Below are positions 56,458 through 64,000 of a stretch of 64,000 bases of DNA, piece after piece. Origin of the DNA: Tautonia marina (GTDB lineage Bacteria; Planctomycetota; Planctomycetia; Isosphaerales; Isosphaeraceae). The position numbers and the translations under genes were made by a program. The stretch lies in contig NZ_WEZF01000026.1 in the NCBI RefSeq assembly GCF_009177065.1, positions 46,212 to 110,211 on the forward strand, read 5' to 3'. Below the pieces are notes generated by a model. It was not told where the DNA came from and ran no database searches. It was given only the letters and a program-made list of their open reading frames with translations. Positions within the stretch are counted from its first letter, which is position 1, and each line of letters opens with the position of its first letter.

Positions 56458-57710
56458 GCCAATCCCCCCATCGCCTCCCTGTCACGGTCCTTTCAGGCTT
56501 CCTTGGCGCGGGCAAGACGACGGTCCTGAACCACGTCTTGCACAACCGCGCCGGGCTCCGGGTCGCCGTGATCGTCAACGACATGAGCGAGATCAACATC
56601 GACGCCCGCCTCGTCCGCGACGGTGCAAGCCTCCGACGTGTCGAGGAGCGTCTCGTCGAGATGACCAACGGCTGCATCTGCTGCACCCTTCGCGAGGACC
56701 TGCTCATCGAGGTCGCCCGCCTCGCCCGCGAAGGCCGCTTCGACTACCTCCTGATCGAGTCCACGGGCATCTCCGAGCCGATGCCTGTCGCAGAAACGTT
56801 CACGTTCGAGGATGATCAGGGGCAATCCCTCTCCGAGATTGCCCGACTCGACACCATGGCCACCGTCGTCGACGCCGGCGCCTTCCTCCCCGAAATCGAG
56901 CGCTCCGACGATCTCCTCGACCGCGGCCTCGCCATCGGCGATCACGACGACCGCACGATTGCCGACCTCCTGCTCGATCAGGTCGAATTCAGTGATGTGA
57001 TCGTCCTCAACAAGACCGACCGCGTGCCCGAAGCCGACCTGGCCCGCCTCGATGCCCTCCTGCGACGCCTGAACCCCTCGGCCTCAATCGTCCCCACCCA
57101 GTTCGGCCGGGTCCCGCTCGACGCCATCCTCGACACCGGCAGGTTCGACTTCCAGCGCGCCGCCGAGGCCCCTGGCTGGCTCGCCGAGCTGCGCGGCGAA
57201 CACACGCCCGAGACCGAGGAATTCGGCATCCGATCCTTCGTCTATCGCTCCCGACGCCCTTTCCATCCCTTGCGCTTTCATGCCTGGATTTCTTCCGATC
57301 ATCCCGGTCTTCTCCGCGCCAAGGGGACCTTCTGGCTTGCCTCTCGCCCGTCGTTCGTCGGCCTGTACTCCCTCGCTGGAGGTGCCTGCCGGACCGAGCC
57401 TGCCGGCTTCTGGCTCGCCGACACCCCCAAATCCGAATGGCCCGACGACCCCGTCGAATGCCAGGCTGCGCTCGACGACTGGCACCCCGACTTCGGCGAC
57501 CGCCGCCAGGAACTCGTCTTCATCGGCCTCGACCTCGACCCAGACGCACTCTCCGCCTCCCTTGACGCCTGCCTCCTCACCGACGCCGAGCGATCTCTCG
57601 ACCTCTCCTCCCTGTCCGACTCCTTCGATTTCTGGGATCTCGGCCCTCCCGCCTGTGACCACGATCATGGCGCGTTCGAACACCTGTCACCGCCTCGGCC
57701 GTCATCGTAA
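56454..57710 (+). CDS. CobW/COG0523 family GTPase (metallochaperone-like)
   Basis: 418 residues. [20 protein letters not shown] is the P-loop, [20 protein letters not shown] carries the CxCC metal-binding motif, [19 protein letters not shown] the switch region, and [11 protein letters not shown] the NKxD. The C-terminal domain ([37 protein letters not shown]) is the CobW_C type. Family members insert zinc or cobalt into client proteins. Coupling to the upstream hypothetical gene hints that it is a partner or client. Confidence 0.9.
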   Translation: MSQSPHRLPVTVLSGFLGAGKTTVLNHVLHNRAGLRVAVIVNDMSEINIDARLVRDGASLRRVEERLVEMTNGCICCTLREDLLIEVARLAREGRFDYLLIESTGISEPMPVAETFTFEDDQGQSLSEIARLDTMATVVDAGAFLPEIERSDDLLDRGLAIGDHDDRTIADLLLDQVEFSDVIVLNKTDRVPEADLARLDALLRRLNPSASIVPTQFGRVPLDAILDTGRFDFQRAAEAPGWLAELRGEHTPETEEFGIRSFVYRSRRPFHPLRFHAWISSDHPGLLRAKGTFWLASRPSFVGLYSLAGGACRTEPAGFWLADTPKSEWPDDPVECQAALDDWHPDFGDRRQELVFIGLDLDPDALSASLDACLLTDAERSLDLSSLSDSFDFWDLGPPACDHDHGAFEHLSPPRPSS

Positions 57711-58115
57711 GTCGCTCACCAGGACGGGGCAGGTCCGCACGTTCCGGCACATCCCGTCCGCGTTCCCAGTGCCCACCGTCGAGCCCTCTCGGCCTCAACC
57801 ACTGCCCCCACCAGGATTCTTCGGGGCACGCACCAGCCTTCTCACGCGAGCCGACGCGATCCGCGGAAGTTCCCAGGCGATTTTCCCTCGATTACAACGC
57901 GATTCGAACTTTTTCCAGGTTTTTATCCTGTTGTCTGGCAAGAGCTTGCGGCAAATTTCTTTCCTGGTTTTTCATGTGTTTTTGTGCTCTGGCACCAAAT
58001 GTGGACCACAGAGCTCCACGTCACCTGAGCACGATGCCAAATCGACAACTGGTCAGGTGAGCCAGATCAAGAACACCACACATTCAGCATCACCTGCGAA
58101 TTCAGGAGCCCTGAC
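57711..58115. other. AT-richer intergenic region before the PDZ gene
   Basis: No gene. Runs of T near 57900-57995 make this one of the lower-GC spots in the window, so promoters are likely. An 8-base inverted repeat lies at 58021-58060. Confidence 0.5.
58021..58060. repeat. inverted repeat TCACCTGA...TCAGGTGA
   Basis: TCACCTGA at 58021-58028 and TCAGGTGA at 58053-58060 are perfect inverted copies with a 24-base spacer, 55 bases before the PDZ gene start. It may be an operator. Confidence 0.45.
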
Positions 58116-58751
58116 ATGTTCTACCGAACGATGATCTCCCTGCCGACCCTCGCCGTGATCTCGGGCATCGTCCTCGCCAGTGGGTCGAACCAGGCTCAGG
58201 CTCAGGTCCCGCAACAGTTCGTCAACCAGCTCAAGAAGCAGGTCGCTCCGTTCCTCGTCGGCGGCCAGCCCCCCGTGCAACAGCCCCCGATCCAGCAGCC
58301 CCCGATCCAACAGCCTCCGATCCAACAGCCGGCCCCCGCGTACATTCAGCCGGCCCCAACGCCGACCAATGGCTACTCGCTGGGCGTTTACACGCAGGTC
58401 GTTTCGCTGCCTCCTTCGTTCGGCGCGCCCGGCGGTGGACCGGCCGTCGCTTACGTGAATCCGGGGCAGGGGGGCGCTCCTCCGCAGGTTGGCCTGATGA
58501 TCACCAGCCTGATGCCGGGTGGAGCGGCCCAGCGGGCCGGTCTGGAAGTTGGCGACATCATCGTCTCGGTCAACGGTCAGCCGACGCCGAACGTCGATTG
58601 GCTTCGATGGATGCTGAACAACTCGAATGGCTATGTGAACCTGATCGTGCGGAACGTTCGACCGCCTCACGCGTTCGTCCCGGTGCCGGTTTCCCTCGTC
58701 GGTGGCGGTTACCCCATCGGCCAGCCCGCCGCCGTCTCCTACGGACAGTGA
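58116..58751 (+). CDS. exported PDZ domain protein with QPPIQ repeats
   Basis: 211 residues. A signal peptide (TLAVISGIVLASGSNQAQAQ) is followed by four QPPVQ/QPPIQ units (about residues 51-70) encoded by near-identical 15-base repeats at 58266-58325. A PDZ domain then has GLMITSLMPGGAAQRAGLEVGDIIVSVNG and DWLRWMLNNSNGYVNLIV. It probably binds the C-termini of exported proteins; no protease domain is present. CAGGAG precedes ATG 58116. Confidence 0.85.
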   Translation: MFYRTMISLPTLAVISGIVLASGSNQAQAQVPQQFVNQLKKQVAPFLVGGQPPVQQPPIQQPPIQQPPIQQPAPAYIQPAPTPTNGYSLGVYTQVVSLPPSFGAPGGGPAVAYVNPGQGGAPPQVGLMITSLMPGGAAQRAGLEVGDIIVSVNGQPTPNVDWLRWMLNNSNGYVNLIVRNVRPPHAFVPVPVSLVGGGYPIGQPAAVSYGQ

Positions 58752-58886
58752 CTCGCGCAACCACGAAACACCTCACCTCGCCGAGCGTTGCAATCAACAC
58801 GCTTTCGACTCGGCGTCTATCGCCTCCTCGATCGGGGTCTACCCCCTCGATCCGGGAGGCGATTCGTCATTCAGAAAAACATAAAA

Positions 58887-59789
58887 TTAGATCTGCATGC
58901 GATCCGATTCCTCTCCCCTCGGCTCATCGCTCGATTTCGGAATCGCCGAAGCCCTTGGTGGGCCAAGATCACCCATTCGATATCCCTTCGGATAGCTTTT
59001 CGTGCGCCTGTTGCTGTGATAGTACGGCCGACGTCTGGGCGGCATCATCCGTAATCCGACCGCCCGAGCCCTCAAGGCCCCTTCCACCAGCCGCCTCATC
59101 GTCTTCGAGGGGCGTGGAAAGTCGAACGCCCTGAGAATCGCCTCGTCCATCATCGCGTACATCGCCGGGCGCACCAGCGGTCGGATCGCCTTCGGATACC
59201 AGCTCAGGAACAGGTCAAGCGTCGCTTGCCCGATCTTCACGTTCGATTCGGCCAGCCGGAAGTGCTCCTGCTCATACGCGACGTTGTACTGCTCGAATGC
59301 CGCATAATCCTCGGGAATCTCCTTGATCCCCATCCGCTTGCCCACCGCTCGCCAGAAGTGGAACATCGCCAGCCGTTCCTGTTCCACATACGCCCGCCAC
59401 CCGAACCGCGCATTCCACCGGATCGGCTCGAACACGAAGGTTGAAAGCACGTAGCGATAATCATCATTGGCGATAGCGAATCTCTGATGCATCCCGTTCA
59501 TCGCCCGTAACGCCTCCTTGCCCCGATCGCTCTCGTACCCGTGTTCCATCAAGATGCTGACGATGAGGTCCGTATCGTCGTACCGCTTCTGCGGCCTCGC
59601 CGCGAACTCCCCCGTCCGATCCAGCAATCCCGAGATGCTCGGCACGCAATACGTCCGAAACAGCGCAAATTCCAGGGACCGCGCCACGTCGAACGAAAAA
59701 TCAAACGTATTGCTCAGGCTCACGATCCGCTGACAATCCGTCACCGGATCGAGCCGCTGGATCTCATCAAGCACGGGAGATTTGGCCAT
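58887..59789 (-). CDS. oxygenase MpaB family protein (DUF2236-like)
   Basis: 300 residues. TYCVPSISGLLDRTGEF near the start, TDLIVSILMEHGYESDRGKEALRAMNGMHQRFAI in the middle, and MFHFWRAVGKRMGIKEIPEDYAAFEQYN further on. The histidine-containing helix (GMHQRF) and FWRAVGKRMGI segment are typical of the MpaB/latex-clearing-protein group, which bind b-type haem and oxygen. Substrate unknown. ATG 59789 was chosen; the frame extends to 60482 but the extra part is an antisense shadow of the sigma-factor gene. Confidence 0.8.
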   Translation of the reverse strand: MAKSPVLDEIQRLDPVTDCQRIVSLSNTFDFSFDVARSLEFALFRTYCVPSISGLLDRTGEFAARPQKRYDDTDLIVSILMEHGYESDRGKEALRAMNGMHQRFAIANDDYRYVLSTFVFEPIRWNARFGWRAYVEQERLAMFHFWRAVGKRMGIKEIPEDYAAFEQYNVAYEQEHFRLAESNVKIGQATLDLFLSWYPKAIRPLVRPAMYAMMDEAILRAFDFPRPSKTMRRLVEGALRARAVGLRMMPPRRRPYYHSNRRTKSYPKGYRMGDLGPPRASAIPKSSDEPRGEESDRMQI

Positions 59790-60102
59790 CAAGGGAACCC
59801 TCTGAGATGAAGCGCGTCTCCCCACTCTACGCCGGTTGTCCCTCCTGAACCACCGACGGCCCGTCCTCGCACTCCTCTCGGGCCGCGACGGTCCCCGATG
59901 GGGCCCAGCGCCACTCTTGCGTGCCGATGCGATCGCGACCATCCTGAAACCGCCCAATCCCCCCAACCCTGGGAGCAACCTCCGGCGCCCCGGCCTGTCC
60001 CTCGTCCGATTCCCGTAATTCGCGTAACCGATCGCCCCCAACTCCGCCTCTTTCTCCTCGAACAGACCTCCGGACGCCGACCCTTCCCGAAGGACCGCCC
60101 TC
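59790..60102. other. divergent intergenic region between MpaB-like and ECF genes
   Basis: No supported gene or clear promoter in these ~310 bases. It should contain the start sites of both divergent genes. Confidence 0.45.
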
Positions 60103-62664
60103 ATGCCCGGCAACCCCCGGACCGCCGGAATCCGCGAGTTCGACCGCCTCTTCCGCCAGGGGACGCTCCTCGGCCGCTCCGAGGCCGAGCTGCTCGACCT
60201 GTTCGTCTGCTCCCGAGACGAATACGCCTTCGAGGCCCTCGTCACCCGCCACGGGCCGATGGTCCTCCGCACCTGCCGCGCCCTGCTCGCCGACCCCCAC
60301 GACGCCGACGACGCCTTCCAGGCCACCTTCCTTGTCCTCTCCCGCCGCGCCGGCTCGATCCGCAACGCCAAACTGCTCGGCCCCTGGCTCCACCGCGTCG
60401 CCCGCCGCGTCTGCTCCCGATTGATTGCCGATTCCTCCCGCCGCTCCCACCTCGAACGCCCCTCGACCGCCACCCTCGCCACCCTCGCCGCTCCCTGCGC
60501 GAGCCTCCCCCACGCCGACCGCGTCGCCCTCCACGAGGCGATCGACCGTCTCCCCGAACGCTACCGCCGCGTCATCATCCTCTGCGATCTCGAAGGCCAC
60601 TCCCACGCCGAGGCCGCCGCGCGCCTCCGCTGCCCGATCGGCACCGTCAAGGGTCGCCAGTCCCGCGACCGCTCCCTCCTCCGCCGCCGCCTCACCCGAC
60701 TCGGCCTCGCCCCCGCCTCGCTCCTCTCCGGCACCCTCCTCTCCCTCCCCACCCGCGCCTTCAGCGTCCCCCACGCCCTCATCCACCGCACCTCCCGCAC
60801 CGCCGCCACCTTCGCCCTCGGCAGTTCCCTCGCCCCCGGGACCGTCCCCGGCGTCGCCCTCTCCCTCGCCACAGGAGTCTTATCCGGCATGGCCGCCCAC
60901 CAGCTCAAATTCACCGCCCTCGTCGTCCTCCTCGCCCTCGGCCTCGGCTCCTCCGGCCTCGCGGCCCTGTGGCACACGACCAACGACGGCCCTCGTTTGG
61001 CAATTGTGCCCCCGGTGCTCGGGGGTTCGGCTCCCGACGCCGCCGACGATCTCCCCGACGCGGTCCGTTCGCTGATCGGCGGTTGGAATTGCGTCTCGAT
61101 CAACGGACATCCCATCACCGAGGGCACGAGCCGTTTCGAGATCGCGTTCGTGGGGTGTGTCCAGGGCGGATCGAAGGTGATACTCTCGGGCAAATCGACC
61201 TTCATCCCGTTCGAGCTGGTTGATGGTGACGTGCGGGTGACTGCCAAAAATGCTCGGGTGAATCAATGTGTTCTCGTCGATACCGACGCAACTCCCCTGA
61301 CCTGGGATTACTGCTCCTTCGAACCCGAGTCCGCCTCGGTCCCAATCTCGGAGGACTCCCTCATCATCGCGAATCGGGGAATCTGTCGCCTAGACAAAGA
61401 GACCTTGACCCTTCACGTCGCCTTTGCCAACTCCGCCCGGCCCGATGACTTCGATTACGGGGGGGAGTCCACCTCGCTCATGGTCTTTACTCGGGTTCGC
61501 GACGAGGCTCCGCGACGCTCGACGCCGAACGCGGGCGGGGTGGCTGATGTCGTCCCAACCCCGGCAGAACATGCGGAAGGCGACCGCCCCGACGGCCTGG
61601 ATCGTCCCGCCCCTGGCGACCTCGACGCGGCGAAGGCTCCCCCACCCTTCGAAGGCGTGGCGGATCTTCTGGGGAAATGGCGTCTTCAGTCGATCGAAGG
61701 CGATGTGCTCAACAAGGACATGGTCCCAAGGATCGACATCGGACCGATTCTCGACCTTGGTATGCCGAAGGACGACCCGATCCCGCTGATGGTCGGTGTG
61801 CATCATGGGGCGGTTGGTCACGGGATCGGGCCGCCCTTCCCCACGAGCGAATACCCGATTTATCTCGTCGATCCGACCGCGACCCCTCCCCGCATTGAAC
61901 GGTCCACCAGGGAAGGCCGGGAATCCCTTCCCCGGTCCCGCGGCGTCTACCGGATCGAAGGTGATCGTCTCACGCTCCATTTCGTCGATCCCGACGCCCC
62001 CCATCCCTCCGGTTTCGAACGAACCGACCCAGGTTCGACCCGCTACATCTACCGTAGGATCAACTTCGGCGGGGTGGCTGGGGTCGTGCCGACCCCATCG
62101 GAAGACGTGGAAGGCGACCGCACCGACGTTCGGGGCCGGGTCAGTACCGACCAGCTCAAAGACTCACCGGGCGAGCCCCTAGCCAGTCCTTTCGAACGGC
62201 CGGTGGTAACGGGCGGTCCCCGACAATCAAGCTTGGAAAAACTCCATCGAGAGCAGGAGATGCTTCGGCGTGCGATCGCCCGGGCTCGACCAGAGGTCGA
62301 ACTGCTCACCATCGAGGCGGAGGTCTTCGGTGAACTCTATCGGGAGCGTTTGGAAGATTCTGGGCGCAGGGCTCTCGACCATGCCCAGCGCCCTGACGAT
62401 CGTAACCAGAGGATCACCCTTGAGCACGCCTTGGACAGTATCAAGCAACAGTATCTCGACCGTATGGGCGAGGCCGCGGACAGGCAGGCCTACCTCCGAT
62501 CGATCGAATCCGCTCTCGAGGGGAACCAGCGTCAGATGGAAGCCATGCGATCCCCGGCCGACGGACGCCCCACGCTACCGGTCGAATCCATCGAACACCG
62601 CCTCTCCGCCCTCGAATCCAAGCTCGACCGCCTGCTCGAACTGCTCGAAACACCCGACCGCTGA
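60103..62664 (+). CDS. ECF sigma factor fused to a membrane helix and two TIGR03067-type domains
   Basis: 853 residues, against about 200 for a plain ECF factor. Sigma region 2 lies at about 39-105 (YAFEALVTRHGPMVLRTCRALL, DADDAFQATFLVLSRRAGSI) and region 4 at about 148-198 (LPERYRRVIILCDLEGHSHAEAAARL). A membrane helix follows (FTALVVLLALGLGSSGLAAL, about 270-290). Two beta-rich TIGR03067-like domains begin at about 323 (LIGGWNCVSINGHPI) and 523 (LLGKWRLQSIEGDVL). A coiled coil at about 710-840 ends the protein. The outer part could sense an envelope signal and control the sigma domain directly. Similar linkers (GGVADVVPTP and GGVAGVVPTP) point to an internal duplication. Confidence 0.9.
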   Translation: MPGNPRTAGIREFDRLFRQGTLLGRSEAELLDLFVCSRDEYAFEALVTRHGPMVLRTCRALLADPHDADDAFQATFLVLSRRAGSIRNAKLLGPWLHRVARRVCSRLIADSSRRSHLERPSTATLATLAAPCASLPHADRVALHEAIDRLPERYRRVIILCDLEGHSHAEAAARLRCPIGTVKGRQSRDRSLLRRRLTRLGLAPASLLSGTLLSLPTRAFSVPHALIHRTSRTAATFALGSSLAPGTVPGVALSLATGVLSGMAAHQLKFTALVVLLALGLGSSGLAALWHTTNDGPRLAIVPPVLGGSAPDAADDLPDAVRSLIGGWNCVSINGHPITEGTSRFEIAFVGCVQGGSKVILSGKSTFIPFELVDGDVRVTAKNARVNQCVLVDTDATPLTWDYCSFEPESASVPISEDSLIIANRGICRLDKETLTLHVAFANSARPDDFDYGGESTSLMVFTRVRDEAPRRSTPNAGGVADVVPTPAEHAEGDRPDGLDRPAPGDLDAAKAPPPFEGVADLLGKWRLQSIEGDVLNKDMVPRIDIGPILDLGMPKDDPIPLMVGVHHGAVGHGIGPPFPTSEYPIYLVDPTATPPRIERSTREGRESLPRSRGVYRIEGDRLTLHFVDPDAPHPSGFERTDPGSTRYIYRRINFGGVAGVVPTPSEDVEGDRTDVRGRVSTDQLKDSPGEPLASPFERPVVTGGPRQSSLEKLHREQEMLRRAIARARPEVELLTIEAEVFGELYRERLEDSGRRALDHAQRPDDRNQRITLEHALDSIKQQYLDRMGEAADRQAYLRSIESALEGNQRQMEAMRSPADGRPTLPVESIEHRLSALESKLDRLLELLETPDR

Positions 62665-62856
62665 AACGACCAGCCGCACCCGGTGCAGCCCGCTCGGTAT
62701 CCCAACGCCCGACCCGGGGCTATTGCCTGGCATCAAACCAATGTGTAGGACTGCTTCCTGTCTGTCCTCTTGGGTCGAACGAACGCAGAAGCCAGATCCG
62801 AAAACGGTGAACCCACCGATTCAGACTGGCAGCAGCACTCCTCACACGCCGGGCGA

Positions 62857-63330
62857 TCACCGATCAGCGGTCTCCGGCTCGTTCATCCGACGAAGGTGCC
62901 GACGGACCGCCCCCCGGAGTAGCAGCGAGATCAACAAGAGGAAGGGCCGGGCGACGACGGACCGAGGATGCAGGTCGAACGTGCGGACGACCCGCGTGCG
63001 ATCGCCCAGCTCTTCGAACGTCCAGGTCTCCTCGAAGTCGGTCGCCAACCGCGACAGCGGCGGGGAGAATCCGCCCAGCCGGAGCCGGATGCGCCGTGGC
63101 GGGCTCCACTCGGTCACGGTCTCCGTGTGGGTTGAACCGTCCGCGTTCGACACCCGAACCACGCTGCCGACGACCTCCGGCGTCCGAACCTCGAACGACG
63201 CCTCCCGAATCCCTGGCAGCGGCCCATAACCCTGAAAATCGGGCCATCGGTCCAACTCAAGCATGCCGCGAGCGATCTCCTCGGCAGAAATTCCCAACGA
63301 CGCTTCGCACGAGAACGAGATCGGCTTCAT
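62857..63330 (-). CDS. SRPBCC family protein (polyketide cyclase-like fold)
   Basis: 157 residues. ISFSCEASLGISAEEIARGM and LDRWPDFQGYGPLPGIREASF open the helix-grip fold, and TVTEWSPPRRIRLRLGGFSPP and FEETWTFEELGDRTRVVRTFD are its strands. Family members bind hydrophobic ligands or act as cyclases. ATG 63330 follows GGAG; a longer frame to 63408 is not needed. No partner is apparent. Confidence 0.82.
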   Translation of the reverse strand: MKPISFSCEASLGISAEEIARGMLELDRWPDFQGYGPLPGIREASFEVRTPEVVGSVVRVSNADGSTHTETVTEWSPPRRIRLRLGGFSPPLSRLATDFEETWTFEELGDRTRVVRTFDLHPRSVVARPFLLLISLLLRGAVRRHLRRMNEPETADR

Positions 63331-63699
63331 CTCGAACGCTCCAGTATAGCCTTTGACAGTCCAGGCAGTTTGCCGAGTCGAGTGCCCCCAGACCCTCACC
63401 AGGCCCACGACGGACTCACGCTACCCGACACGCGTTCCCTTCGATGGGATGCACAGAATGAAGTGTGTGCGAAGATGTCCAATTCCATGAATTGACGCGA
63501 AGGATTCGAGGCTGCTGCCGTCCCCGTGCCAAACGTTGCCCCTCCGCCTGACCAACGCCAGGCAATCGTCGGAAACGGACATGGTTTGATATCCTCTGTC
63601 GATCGGTGAAGGTAGACAGAATTTCTCAATGCAATCGTGAGGGGGGGGTGGTGTATTTTGTCATCATGCACTTGTGTCCGTTGGGTAGGCCCGCTAGGG

Positions 63700-63745
63700 T
63701 TCGAACTCGCTCAAGAGGAATTGAATGCGCTTGAGCATGCTCGAA
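63700..63745. repeat. imperfect 16-base inverted repeat
   Basis: TTCGAACTCGCTCAAG (63700-63715) and CTTGAGCATGCTCGAA (63730-63745) pair with three mismatches around a 14-base loop. Confidence 0.5.
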
Positions 63746-63753
63746 TTTCCTGA

Positions 63754-63786
63754 CAATGCCGTGGAAGCGGATTTCCTCCGGCATTG
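63754..63786. repeat. perfect 8-base inverted repeat with inner stem
   Basis: CAATGCCG (63754-63761) pairs with CGGCATTG (63779-63786), and inner GGAA (63763-63766) pairs with TTCC (63773-63776). It lies 34 bases before the final gene and would form a hairpin in its leader. Confidence 0.55.
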
Positions 63787-63819
63787 GAGGATTCAGCCGA
63801 TCGAGGAAGAGAGTGTCAG

Positions 63820-64000
63820 ATGAGTTTGCTTCGAATCACCTGGATCAGTCTCACGCTCGCTACTGTTGCAATGCTTCCCAGCGGGACACAGGCTGGTCAA
63901 ATCTTCACGTTCGACAACGCGGGTGATGTCACCCTTTCTCCGACCCAGACGGCAGGGTCATGGTACACTGACCGCTACGCTCCTGCAGGGTTTGTGTCAG
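63820..64000 (+). CDS. secreted protein, N-terminal part (cut by window end)
   Basis: The 60 visible codons start with a Sec signal (LLRITWISLTLATVAMLPSGTQA) and run into GQIFTFDNAGDVTLSPTQTA and SWYTDRYAPAGFVS. This resembles the first strands of planctomycete PEP-CTERM-type or LamG-like secreted proteins, which cannot be decided from this piece. ATG 63820 follows AGGAAGAGAG. Two inverted repeats lie upstream. Confidence 0.75.
   Translation, partial: MSLLRITWISLTLATVAMLPSGTQAGQIFTFDNAGDVTLSPTQTAGSWYTDRYAPAGFVS

Larger units (their letters stand above)
63331..63819. other. intergenic region with two nested inverted repeats
   Basis: No supported gene; the minus-strand frame at 63396-63671 looks random. 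Two inverted repeats at 63700-63745 and 63754-63786 lie in tandem upstream of the final gene. Confidence 0.5.

Noticed and set aside
58887..60482. MpaB-like gene starting at 60482
   Set aside because: Residues upstream of 59789 are Arg/Ser-rich and overlap the divergent sigma-factor gene; the conserved fold begins at 59789.
63396..63671. Minus-strand frame of 91 codons near the end
   Set aside because: Composition and sequence look random; there is no ribosome site.
63690..63720. GGTTCGAAC-like sequence resembling a tRNA T-arm
   Set aside because: The five bases on either side do not pair and no acceptor or anticodon stem can be built.

Overview
The window is about 64 kb of GC-rich chromosome from a planctomycete. 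An Isosphaeraceae-like host is an inference from content: two DUF1559 prepilin-like proteins ending in the [12 protein letters not shown] signature, a DUF1501 Tat protein, an ECF sigma factor fused to a membrane anchor and TIGR03067-type domains, FG-GAP and NHL-repeat secreted proteins, and a ceramidase-like protein with a LamG-like tail. I saw no rRNA, tRNA, CRISPR array, transposase or prophage, so this reads as ordinary core-plus-accessory chromosome. I support 52 protein genes, two of them cut by the window edges.

Layout. 1-2.7 kb: end of a DUF1559 gene, then a creatininase-family hydrolase overlapping an MFS transporter. 2.9-7.3 kb (minus): an EF-hand protein with an iodothyronine-deiodinase-like domain, a ClC channel with CBS domains, and a leucine-rich-repeat protein. 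7.6-12 kb: two unknown or PEGA-like proteins and an NHLRC2-like thioredoxin/NHL protein. 12.2-16.1 kb (plus): a PRPP synthetase relative, then an AAA+ ATPase and its VWA partner. 16.1-30.4 kb (minus): a long co-directional run holding a Gfo/Idh-type protein, selD, a SelW/Rdx protein, an AI-2E-type transporter, a nitroreductase, a ceramidase-like protein, an unknown secreted protein, a TraB-like unknown, Uma2, MoxR, DUF4404, an FG-GAP protein and csrA. 30.7-35.7 kb: YfhO-like membrane protein, argC, a cytochrome c-like protein, and TauE/SafE (minus). 35.7-44.7 kb (minus): housekeeping block of an S1-domain protein, a CBM9/DOMON-like protein, ribH, rho, coaE and polA. 45-50.5 kb: CBM9-like protein, DUF1186-like protein, DUF1501, lipoprotein and DUF1559. 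50.7-53.8 kb: PhyH oxygenase, GT2 glycosyltransferase and sulfotransferase. 54-64 kb: FAH-family hydrolase, a small Cys/His membrane protein, an unknown gene coupled to a CobW GTPase, a PDZ protein, an MpaB-like oxygenase, the ECF sigma fusion, a SRPBCC protein and the start of a secreted protein.

The most notable result is a pair of neighbouring selenoprotein genes that ordinary ORF calling breaks. selD (17572-18657, minus) has an in-frame UGA exactly where the catalytic Cys17 of E. coli SelD lies, with the following Lys20 kept. A 79-codon SelW/Rdx gene (18943-19182, minus) has UGA as the second residue of a CxxU redox motif. Each UGA is followed at a suitable distance by a strong hairpin with a GU-containing loop, as expected of bacterial SECIS elements. 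The host should therefore encode selA, selB and selC elsewhere.
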